Positions 18,099-25,289 of a DNA stretch of 64,000 bases are shown in pieces (the stretch's first letter is position 1; each line of letters begins with the position of its first letter). The DNA is taken from positions 62,001 through 126,000 of the forward strand of contig CAVONS010000002.1 of assembly GCA_963697345.1 (NCBI GenBank). The letters run 5' to 3'. Both the position numbers and the translations under genes were made by a program. This stretch comes from Prado023 sp963697345 (GTDB taxonomy: Bacteria; Actinomycetota; Actinomycetes; S36-B12; CAIYMF01). The notes below the pieces were generated by a model that saw only the letters and a program-made list of their open reading frames with translations, ran no database searches and was not told the origin of the DNA.

Positions 18099-19078
18099 CA
18101 CTTGCCGCCTTTCGAGTCAGTTCCCGAGATTCGCTGGGTGACCATGAAGTTGATGCCCCCGATGACGAGGATGATCAGGAACAGGATCCACGCCACGGCC
18201 GAGGCTCGCCCGAAGCTCTTCTGGGCACCCCAGCCGAGTTCGTAGAGGTACATCGTCACGGTCATCCACTGCCTGTCGGATCCACCTTGGCCGGCCTGGT
18301 CGAACATGCGCGGCTCATCGAAGATCTGCAGGCCACCGATGGTCGAGGTGATGACCACGAAGATGATGGTCGGGCGCAGCGACGGGATCGTGATGGAGCG
18401 GAACTGCCGCCATCGACCCGCTCCGTCGACCACGGCAGCTTCGTAGAGATCGTTGGGGATGGCCTGCATCCCCGCGAGGATGATCAGTGTGGTGTAGCCG
18501 GTCCATCGGAAGTCGACCATGGTCGCGATCGCCACATGGCTGGCGAGCACGTCGGCGTGCCAGCGGATCGGGTCGATGCCGAAGTTGGCCAGGATGGCGT
18601 TGGCCATGCCGGACTGGTCGGCGAAGATCTTGGAGAAGATCATCCCGACCGCAACGGGCATCACGACGTAGGGGAGCAGGACACCCATCCGCCAGAACGT
18701 CTTGGACCGCAGGTTCGCGTCGAGCATGGCCGCCAGGAAGAGGCCGATGATGACCTGGGGCACCGAGGACAGCAGGAAGATGCTGAAGGTGTTGCGCAGG
18801 CCCTTCCAGAAGAGCGGTTGCTGGATGACCTGCTGGTAGTTCTCGAGCCCGACGAAGTCGCCCTTGCCACCGATGAGGTTCCAGTCGTGCACGGAGACGA
18901 AGGCCGTGTACAGCAGGGGGAAGAGCCCGACGATGGCGAAGAGGATGAAGAAGGGGGAGATGTAGAGGTAGGGGGAGAACTTTCGGTCCCAGGCGTTGCG
19001 CCTGGTCCGGCGGGCCAACTCGCGGTCTGCGGCCGAATCAGCCTTCGGGGGGATCTCAGGGGCTGTCTTCATCGACAT
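18098..19078 (-). CDS. ABC sugar transporter permease (MalF/CebF type)
   Basis: 326 residues from ATG 19078, with GAGGA upstream. After a charged N-terminus the first helix is YLYISPFFILFAIVGLFPLL, then a periplasmic loop and five more helices. The EAA loop reads LYEAAVVDGAGRWRQFRSIT. The P-loop region IFDEPRMFDQAGQGG is typical of CebF/MsmF proteins. The gene is separated from the upstream binding-protein gene by ~260 bases containing a strong hairpin (19282-19326), which probably sets a lower level of permease than of binding protein. It forms the heterodimeric channel with the following permease. Confidence 0.93.
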   Translation of the reverse strand: MSMKTAPEIPPKADSAADRELARRTRRNAWDRKFSPYLYISPFFILFAIVGLFPLLYTAFVSVHDWNLIGGKGDFVGLENYQQVIQQPLFWKGLRNTFSIFLLSSVPQVIIGLFLAAMLDANLRSKTFWRMGVLLPYVVMPVAVGMIFSKIFADQSGMANAILANFGIDPIRWHADVLASHVAIATMVDFRWTGYTTLIILAGMQAIPNDLYEAAVVDGAGRWRQFRSITIPSLRPTIIFVVITSTIGGLQIFDEPRMFDQAGQGGSDRQWMTVTMYLYELGWGAQKSFGRASAVAWILFLIILVIGGINFMVTQRISGTDSKGGK

Positions 19079-19281
19079 GGAGCGTCCTCGTCTGCGGAAT
19101 CCAGTGTCACCCACGGCTGTGGAGCAGGTCAGTGGTGGGCTTGCTGGGACCGCGCTCTCTGGGCGTTGACCCGGGAAGTGTCCGGGGTGGTTCTGGGGTG
19201 GCTCGCTGGCGAGCCGGGTGCGCGCACGTGCCGGACCTCCCTCTGCGGGAGTCGGGGTGCGGGGCGGGTGGAGCCCCGGCG

Positions 19282-19326
19282 CCGGTCACGCATCCCGCAC
19301 CGAAGTGGCGCGGGATGCGTGACCGG
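19282..19326 (-). terminator. 17-bp perfect stem-loop between binding-protein and permease genes
   Basis: The left arm (19282-19298) begins CCGGTCACGC and the right arm (19310-19326) is its exact complement, with an 11-base loop. On the transcribed minus strand it starts 16 bases after the binding-protein stop. No U-rich run follows, so it is unlikely to be a full intrinsic terminator. A partial terminator or 3' mRNA-stabilising structure that keeps the lipoprotein message more abundant than the permease message is the usual reading for this position. Confidence 0.75.
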
Positions 19327-19342
19327 ATGACCGGGTCAGGCG

Positions 19343-20650
19343 TCAGCCGAGGTTGTTGACGGCTGTTTCGAACTTGCCCCACGACGTGGCGACGTCGTCG
19401 GTCTCGTCGACATCCACCCGGCTCAGGGCCTGCTGCATCGCGTCGTTGATCGCGAAGTAGTTCGGTCCCTTGAACGGTGCGACGTCCACGGCTTCGGCGC
19501 GGTTGGCCAGGATCTCACCGGTGGGCGCCTCGTTGAAGAACGCGTTCGTCTGCGACAGCAGATCCGGGGAGGTCAGTGCCTCGACCTGACTCGGGAACGT
19601 GCCCTTGGCAATGAACGCCTTGATCTGCTGCTCCGGAGCGGTCAGCCATGCAGCCAGCTTCTTGGCCTCTGCCTGGTTCTCGCCCATCGCCGGAACGGTC
19701 AGGAAGGAGCCGCCCCAGTTGCCGCCGCCGCCGGGGAAGACATCGGCGATGTCCCAGCCCTCGACGCCTGCAGCGTTGCCCTCGATGACGCCGAGCATCC
19801 AGCCCGGGCACTGCATCGTGGCGAATCCGTCCTTCTGGAAGCTGGCGGTCCAGTCCTCACTCCACTGGCCCAGGCCCGCCGACTGCGTCGCCGAGGCCGC
19901 GAGCACCTGCTCGTAGATCGCCTTCACCTCAGGGTTCTCCAGGGCGATGATCGTCCCGTCCTCCTGCTCGTAGGCGTTGGGCACCTGGTTGATCATGCCC
20001 TGGTAGATCGCACCAGCACTGTCGAACCAGGCGGCACCGGTATCGGCGGCCGCGAACTGGTCACCGACCTCGAAGTACTTCTCCCATGTCGCACCGTCGC
20101 CACCGAGAAGGGCGGCAACCTCGGCGCGATCAGTCGGCAGCCCGGCAGCCTCGAAGAGGTCGGCGCGGTAGCAGATGCCCTCCGGGCCGATGTCGGTGCC
20201 GTAGCCGAGCAGCTTGCCGTCGGGGGTGGTGGCCTGGGCCACCTTCCAGGGCAGCCAGCGACCGTCGACTGACGGGTCGTTGAGATCCACGAACTTGTCC
20301 GGGTACTGCGACAGCTCGGGCAGCCAGTCGACCTCGATCGCCTCGATGTCCGATGCGCCACTGCCAGCCGCCAGGCGCGTGTTCAGGTTGTCGCGCGCCT
20401 CATTGGACGTCGCGGCCTTCTTGGCCTCGATCGTGACGTTCGGGTTGAGCTCCTCGTACTCGGTGATGAGGTCCTCGTAGCCGAACTCGTTGAACGTGGC
20501 CAGGGACAGGGTCACCGGCTCGGAGCCCGTTGCCTCCGACGCGGTGTCGGTGGCGCCGCCGCTGCTGCTCGAGCATCCGGTCGCGACGAGCGCGACCCCT
20601 GCGAGTCCTGCCGTGAGGGTGACCCACGACTTCTTAGTCCTACTCACCAT
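19343..20650 (-). CDS. Sugar ABC transporter substrate-binding lipoprotein
   Basis: 435 residues from ATG 20650, preceded by AAGGAGAA. A lipoprotein signal peptide is clear: MVSRTKK, hydrophobic core, lipobox LVATGC with Cys26, then a Ser/Gly/Thr-rich linker. The mature part is an SBP_bac_1 family fold with VTLSLATFNEFGYEDLITEY, a YGTDIGPEGICYRADLF strand and several Trp residues (for example GGGNWGGSFLTVP) that would stack on sugar rings. It is the first gene of the permease-GH1-LacI operon. The promoter region carries two LacI-type palindromes. Beta-glucan oligosaccharides are the likely ligand, from the GH1, GH3 and phosphorylase-like neighbours. Confidence 0.94.
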   Translation of the reverse strand: MVSRTKKSWVTLTAGLAGVALVATGCSSSSGGATDTASEATGSEPVTLSLATFNEFGYEDLITEYEELNPNVTIEAKKAATSNEARDNLNTRLAAGSGASDIEAIEVDWLPELSQYPDKFVDLNDPSVDGRWLPWKVAQATTPDGKLLGYGTDIGPEGICYRADLFEAAGLPTDRAEVAALLGGDGATWEKYFEVGDQFAAADTGAAWFDSAGAIYQGMINQVPNAYEQEDGTIIALENPEVKAIYEQVLAASATQSAGLGQWSEDWTASFQKDGFATMQCPGWMLGVIEGNAAGVEGWDIADVFPGGGGNWGGSFLTVPAMGENQAEAKKLAAWLTAPEQQIKAFIAKGTFPSQVEALTSPDLLSQTNAFFNEAPTGEILANRAEAVDVAPFKGPNYFAINDAMQQALSRVDVDETDDVATSWGKFETAVNNLG

Positions 20651-20749
20651 GTTTGCCGTTCTCCTTGTCGTCACACGGCGCGGGCGCCGATGGTCGTCGC
20701 AGCCGCGGGGTTCCGCGGTTTCCCCTCCCTGCACGGGAGAGGGCTCTCT

Positions 20750-20761
20750 GAGAGCGCTCTC
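20750..20761. promoter_or_regulatory. LacI-type operator GAGAGCGCTCTC (O1)
   Basis: A perfect 12-base palindrome 89 bases upstream of the binding-protein start codon. The same 12 bases occur at 20835-20846 and at 29276-29287, both before genes of the same sugar system. The central CG-containing form NGAGCGCTCN is typical of LacI-family operators in actinomycetes. It lies downstream of the proposed minus-strand -35 (20788-20793), so binding would block transcription of the lipoprotein operon. Confidence 0.85.
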
Positions 20762-20787
20762 TGATCGTTGCCCCTAGCACAACCATT

Positions 20788-20793
20788 TGTCAA
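20788..20793 (-). promoter_or_regulatory. Likely -35 element TTGACA of the lipoprotein operon
   Basis: TTGACA is read on the minus strand at 20793-20788, between the two operators. About 17 bases downstream the sequence is CAACGAT, only a weak -10. The assignment is supported mainly by the exact -35 match and its position between O1 and O2. Confidence 0.45.
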
Positions 20794-20830
20794 GGGACCT
20801 TGCGCACCGTTGCCAAATTGTGACAATGTG

Positions 20831-20850
20831 CGGGGAGAGCGCTCTCCCCG
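20831..20850. promoter_or_regulatory. LacI-type operator, 20-base perfect palindrome (O2)
   Basis: CGGGGAGAGCGCTCTCCCCG, an extended perfect palindrome containing the 12-base core of O1. It lies 49 bases upstream of the large phosphorylase-like gene at 20899 and just after a possible plus-strand -10 (GACAAT at 20821-20826 with TTGCGC 17 bases upstream), so it would cover the start of that transcript. With O1 it makes a two-site divergent control region, and looping between the sites is possible. Confidence 0.85.
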
Positions 20851-20898
20851 AGAAATCGGCGTGAAGCGCCGAAATCTGGCGACCTCAGGAGGCCACGC

Positions 20899-23800
20899 AT
20901 GCTCGGTCACGTCCTCGACCACCACGAGAATGCCGGGGACGCCGGCTCGACGGAGGGTTTCACGCAGCTGCTCGGGCGCCGGTTCTACCGGATCGCCGAC
21001 TACGACCAGATGCCGCCGTTCTTCATGACGGTGGTCGGGTCCGGCGATCCGTGGTTGTTCGTGTCCAGCACCGGCGGGCTGACCGCGGGCCGCGTCCGGC
21101 CGGACTCCGCACTGTTCCCCTACTACACCGATGACAAGGTCAGCGAGAGCGCGGGACGCACCGGTGGCCTCAGCCTCATCCGCGTCGTCGCGACCACTGG
21201 CGAGCCGGTCCTCTGGGAGCCGTTCTCACCGGCGATCCGATCCGGTGGTGATGTGACGCGGACCCTCTACAAGGATCCGTTGGGCACGACCCTCATCTTC
21301 GAGGAGACCCGGTTGGATCTCGGGTTGACCCTTCGTGTCAGCTGGCAGACGGCCAGCAGGTTCGGCATCGTTCGGACCTGCGCCCTGAGCAGCCAGTCGG
21401 ACGAGCCCCGGGACATCGAGTTGGTGGACGGGCTGGTCAACCTGCTGCCCGCGGGCGTGGACGTGATGGTCCAGGACCGGTTGAGCAACCTGCTGGATGC
21501 CTACAAGCGTGCCGAGGTCGATGAGCAGACCGGCCTGGGGATGTTCGCGCTCAGCTCGAGGCTCACTGATCTGGCAGAGCCGAGCGAGTCGCTGCATGCC
21601 AATGTGGCGTGGCATGTCGGCCTGGGCCAGGTCGAGCACCTCGTGTCCACTCGTCAACTGGATGGTTTCAAGCGTGGCGCCCCCCTGGTGGCCGAGCATG
21701 ACGTCCGCGGGCTGCGCGGGGCCTACCTCGTCCATGCCCGGCTGTCCCTCGCGCCGGGGGAGCAGCGGGTGTGGAGCATCGTCGGTGATGTCGAACAGGA
21801 TGGCGCTGATGTCGTGGCCCTGCGGGACCTGCTGACCCGGCCCGAGGAGCTGGCACTCCTGCTTGAGGCCGATGTGCGGACCAGTCGCTCGGACCTCGAG
21901 CGGATCGTGGCCTCCGCGGACGGGCTCCAGGTCACCGGCGAGGAGCTCGCGACCGCCCACCACGCCGCCAACGTGCTGTTCAACGTCATGCGCGGCGGAG
22001 TCCCGACCGACGGCTATCGCATCGACTCTGCCGACTTCCGCTCCTTCGTCGAGCAGCGCAGCCCCGCGACCCTGGGGCGATGCTCCGGGCTGCTGGCGGG
22101 GATGCCCGCCACCTTGACGATCTCGGAACTCGTCGAGGGGGCGCGCGCCAGCCGGGATCCCGACCTGCTCCGGCTGGCCATGGAGTACCTGCCGCTGACC
22201 TTCAGCAGGCGCCACGGTGACCCCTCGCGGCCGTGGAACAAGTTCGAGATCGCCCTGCGGGACGCGCACGGCAATCCACGGTTGAGCTTCGAGGGCAACT
22301 GGCGCGACATCTTCCAGAACTGGGAGGCCCTGGCGTGGTCGTTCCCCGAGTACCTCGAGTCCATGATCTCGGTCTTCCTGGATGCCACGACCGCCGATGG
22401 GTACAACCCGTACCGGATCTCGCGCGCCGGCATCGACTGGGAGGTGCCCGAGCCCGACAACCCGTGGGCCAACATCGGCTACTGGAGTGACCACCAGATC
22501 ATCTACCTGCTCAAGCTCCTGGAGACCTCTGGTCGGTTCCATCCCGGGCGGCTGGAGGAGATGACGGGTACCGAGGTCTTCACCCACGCCGACGTGCCGT
22601 ACCGGATCGCCTCCTACGCCGAGATCCTCAAGGACCCGCACAACACCATCAGCTTCGACGAGGACCATGCCGCGCGCATCGCGGAGCGTATCGACCAGGA
22701 CGGGGCTGACGGTCGCCTTGTCCACGGCCCGAACGGTGACCTGGTCCGGGTGACGCTGGCCGAGAAGCTGCTCCTGCTCCTGCTGGCCAAGGTCGTGAAC
22801 CTGGTCCCGGATGGCGGGATCTGGATGAACACCCAGCGTCCCGAGTGGAACGACGCCAACAACGCCCTGGTCGGCCGAGGGCTCTCGGTGGTGACGCTGG
22901 CGCAGCTGCGGCGCTACGTGGAGTTCGCCCAGGACCTGCTGACCCAGGACGTGCGTGTCACTGAGGAGCTCGCCGATCTCATCGACGGGGTGACCGGTGC
23001 GCTCGAGGCACATCGACTGCATCTCGACAAGGGCTTCTCCGACAGCTCCAGGCGCGGGTTCATGGACGATCTCGGTTCCGCCGGAGGGGCCTACCGGGAG
23101 CGCGTGTACGCCGGCTTCACCGGCAGGCAGGCCGACGTCTCGCGGGACCGTGTCCAGACGCTCCTCGCGCTCGTGCGCTCCTACGTGGAGAGCAGCCTCG
23201 AGGCCAACAGGCGGCCGGACTCGCTGTACCACTCCTACAACATCCTGGACCTCGCCGATGGCGCTGCCGCGATCCGTCGCCTGCCGGAGATGCTCGAGGG
23301 CCAGGTCGCGATGCTGGGCAGTGGCCAGCTCGACGCCCAGGAGTCCCTGGCGCTGCTGGCCGGCCTGCGCAGCAGCAAGCTGTACCGCGCGGACCAGCAC
23401 AGCTACATGCTCTATCCCGACAAGGACCTTGCCGGCTTCCTGGACCGCAATCGGATCCCGGGTGCCCAGGCGAACAGGTGCGCGCTGATCGGTGCCCTGG
23501 TGCGCGCAGGGGATCGCAGCCTGGTGGTGCGTGATGTGCACGGCGACCTGCACTTCGCCGCAGACATCCGCAATGCCCGCGACATCGAGGTGATCCTGGA
23601 CCGGATGGCCGGTGAGCCGCAGCTCGCGGCGCTGGTGCAGACCGATAGGGCGGAGGTCCTGTCGATCTTCGAGGAGGTCTTCAACCACTCCGAGTTCACG
23701 GGCCGCTCCGGCTCCTTCTTCGCCTACGAGGGCTTGGGCAGCATCTACTGGCACATGGTCTCCAAGCTCCTGCTGTCCGTTCAGGAGACGTTGGAGCGAG

Positions 23801-24342
23801 CCGTCGCCGACGGTGAATCCCCGGCGACCGTCCAGGCGCTGACGCAGGCCTACGAGGACGTCCGGGCCGGGCTCGGGTACGCCAAGCCGGCCGCGGTGTA
23901 CGGGGCGTTCCCGATCGACCCCTACTCGCACACCCCGGCGGGGCATGGTGCGCGGCAGCCGGGCATGACCGGTCAGGTCAAGGAGGAGGTGCTCACGCGC
24001 CTCGGCGAGCTGGGCCTGCGGGTCGAGGACGGCCAGATCGTCTTCGCGCCGAACCAGCTGCGTGCCAGCGAGTGGCTCGCGGTGCCGGTGACCTTCGAGT
24101 ACATCGACGTCCTGGGTTACGCCGGACAGATCGAGCTCAGCGCCGACTCCCTGGCGTTCACGTTCTGCCAGGTCCCGGTCGTGTACCACCGGGCTGAGTC
24201 CCTCAGCGTCCAGGTGCACCTTGCCGACGGCACCGTCGTGGACTGTGCCGGCGCGCGGATCGGCGCCGACCTCAGCGCCAGCATCTTCGAGCGGCGCGAG
24301 ACGGTGGACCGGATCGAGGTAGGGATCCCGGCGGCGCCGTGA
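20899..24342 (+). CDS. Large GH94-like (alpha/alpha)6-barrel protein, candidate GH149/GH161-type beta-glucan phosphorylase
   Basis: 1147 residues from ATG 20899 with AGGAGG six bases upstream. No signal peptide or membrane helix. The N-terminal ~330 residues are beta-rich (super-sandwich-like), followed by a helical barrel with NWRDIFQNWEALAWSFPEYL, YNPYRISRAGIDWEVPEPDN, NIGYWSDHQIIYLLKLLE and MNTQRPEWNDANNAL, then a beta-rich C-terminus. The 'D/E-WND' element recalls the catalytic region of GH94 phosphorylases, and the length fits GH149 and GH161 beta-1,3-glucan phosphorylases, but I cannot prove membership. The operator at 20831-20850 ties it to the local LacI regulon. Predicted intracellular role: phosphorolysis of imported beta-glucan oligosaccharides to glucose-1-phosphate. 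Confidence 0.6.
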   Translation: MLGHVLDHHENAGDAGSTEGFTQLLGRRFYRIADYDQMPPFFMTVVGSGDPWLFVSSTGGLTAGRVRPDSALFPYYTDDKVSESAGRTGGLSLIRVVATTGEPVLWEPFSPAIRSGGDVTRTLYKDPLGTTLIFEETRLDLGLTLRVSWQTASRFGIVRTCALSSQSDEPRDIELVDGLVNLLPAGVDVMVQDRLSNLLDAYKRAEVDEQTGLGMFALSSRLTDLAEPSESLHANVAWHVGLGQVEHLVSTRQLDGFKRGAPLVAEHDVRGLRGAYLVHARLSLAPGEQRVWSIVGDVEQDGADVVALRDLLTRPEELALLLEADVRTSRSDLERIVASADGLQVTGEELATAHHAANVLFNVMRGGVPTDGYRIDSADFRSFVEQRSPATLGRCSGLLAGMPATLTISELVEGARASRDPDLLRLAMEYLPLTFSRRHGDPSRPWNKFEIALRDAHGNPRLSFEGNWRDIFQNWEALAWSFPEYLESMISVFLDATTADGYNPYRISRAGIDWEVPEPDNPWANIGYWSDHQIIYLLKLLETSGRFHPGRLEEMTGTEVFTHADVPYRIASYAEILKDPHNTISFDEDHAARIAERIDQDGADGRLVHGPNGDLVRVTLAEKLLLLLLAKVVNLVPDGGIWMNTQRPEWNDANNALVGRGLSVVTLAQLRRYVEFAQDLLTQDVRVTEELADLIDGVTGALEAHRLHLDKGFSDSSRRGFMDDLGSAGGAYRERVYAGFTGRQADVSRDRVQTLLALVRSYVESSLEANRRPDSLYHSYNILDLADGAAAIRRLPEMLEGQVAMLGSGQLDAQESLALLAGLRSSKLYRADQHSYMLYPDKDLAGFLDRNRIPGAQANRCALIGALVRAGDRSLVVRDVHGDLHFAADIRNARDIEVILDRMAGEPQLAALVQTDRAEVLSIFEEVFNHSEFTGRSGSFFAYEGLGSIYWHMVSKLLLSVQETLERAVADGESPATVQALTQAYEDVRAGLGYAKPAAVYGAFPIDPYSHTPAGHGARQPGMTGQVKEEVLTRLGELGLRVEDGQIVFAPNQLRASEWLAVPVTFEYIDVLGYAGQIELSADSLAFTFCQVPVVYHRAESLSVQVHLADGTVVDCAGARIGADLSASIFERRETVDRIEVGIPAAP

Positions 24343-25289
24343 ACGTGGCTGGAACAACCAAGACCCCGGGCGACCACACTGGGAACGAGCCCGGTGTGAT
24401 CGCCCTGGACAAGCAGTGCGCAGCGGTGCGGGCCCGGTTCCGGCCCGATGAGGGCGGAAGGCTGGCCAGCCTGCAGTACCTGGGCGTGGACCTGGTGCTC
24501 CCGCCGGGAAGGGTGCCGGGCTACTACGGCGACACGTTCTGGCCCAGTCCGCAGGCGCTGTTCGACTGGCCTCCGCCTCCTGCGCTCGATGCCGCGCCCT
24601 ACGAGATCCTCAACCAGTCGGCGACCTCCCTGGCCATGCGCAGCGCCCCCGACCCTGACCACGGCCTCCAGGTGGAGAAGCACGTCGCGTTGCAGGAGGC
24701 CTCGGTGACCTTCAGGTTCGTGGTCACCAACACCTGGCAGCGCACCCGCGCCGTGGCGCCGTGGCAGGTCACCCGGGCGCCCCGGACGGGCTTGCTCGTG
24801 TGGGCCGTGGGGCAGCAGTTCAACGACGAGGACCGACTGCGCAAGCAGCGGGAGGATCCGGGCTGCACGTACCTGCACGCGCAGGTGGAGTCCGCCTTCG
24901 AGGGCTACTCGGTTGCTGGTGACCACGCGAGCATCCCGGTCGCTGAGGTCACGAGGACCTCGAAGTTCTTCACCGACGCCCACGGCTGGGTCGCGCACAT
25001 CCACGATGGGGTGATCTTCCTGCGGATCTTCCCGGACCTCGCGCTGGAGCAGATGGCCCCACGACAGGCGGAACTCGAGCTCTTCTTCGGAATCGAGCGC
25101 GACTACATCGAGCTGGAGAACCAGGGTGCGTATGAGCCGATCGCGCCAGGTGCCAGCCGCACCTACGAGGTCGAGTGGCGATTCGCCCAGGTGGACCCGG
25201 CAGTGCGGACCGATCGGGTCTCATCAGAACTGCTGAACGCGATCCACGCCCTGCTGGAGGGCGGCGAGGCACTCAACCCAGGATCCTGA
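24339..25289 (+). CDS. Aldose-epimerase-like (galactose-mutarotase fold) protein
   Basis: 316 residues from GTG 24339, overlapping the stop of the 1147-residue protein (GTGA), so the two are co-translated. The chain is beta-rich with FRPDEGGRLASLQYLGVDLV near the N-terminus, VTFRFVVTNTWQRTRAVAPW and then QVTRAPRTGLLVWAVG, and LELFFGIERDYIELENQGAY near the end, resembling DUF4380/aldose 1-epimerase-like carbohydrate-binding sandwiches. Catalytic His residues of true mutarotases are not obvious. A role in sugar anomer conversion or binding alongside the phosphorylase-like enzyme is inferred. Its last 17 bases overlap the convergent GH3 gene. Confidence 0.6.
   Translation: MNVAGTTKTPGDHTGNEPGVIALDKQCAAVRARFRPDEGGRLASLQYLGVDLVLPPGRVPGYYGDTFWPSPQALFDWPPPPALDAAPYEILNQSATSLAMRSAPDPDHGLQVEKHVALQEASVTFRFVVTNTWQRTRAVAPWQVTRAPRTGLLVWAVGQQFNDEDRLRKQREDPGCTYLHAQVESAFEGYSVAGDHASIPVAEVTRTSKFFTDAHGWVAHIHDGVIFLRIFPDLALEQMAPRQAELELFFGIERDYIELENQGAYEPIAPGASRTYEVEWRFAQVDPAVRTDRVSSELLNAIHALLEGGEALNPGS

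Noticed and set aside
21226..24357. 1043-residue open frame on the minus strand opposite the large GH94-like gene
   Set aside because: It is antisense to a gene with clear enzyme motifs and a ribosome-binding site. The composition (Arg/Gly/His/Val/Gln rich, no domain pattern) is that of a GC-rich shadow frame.
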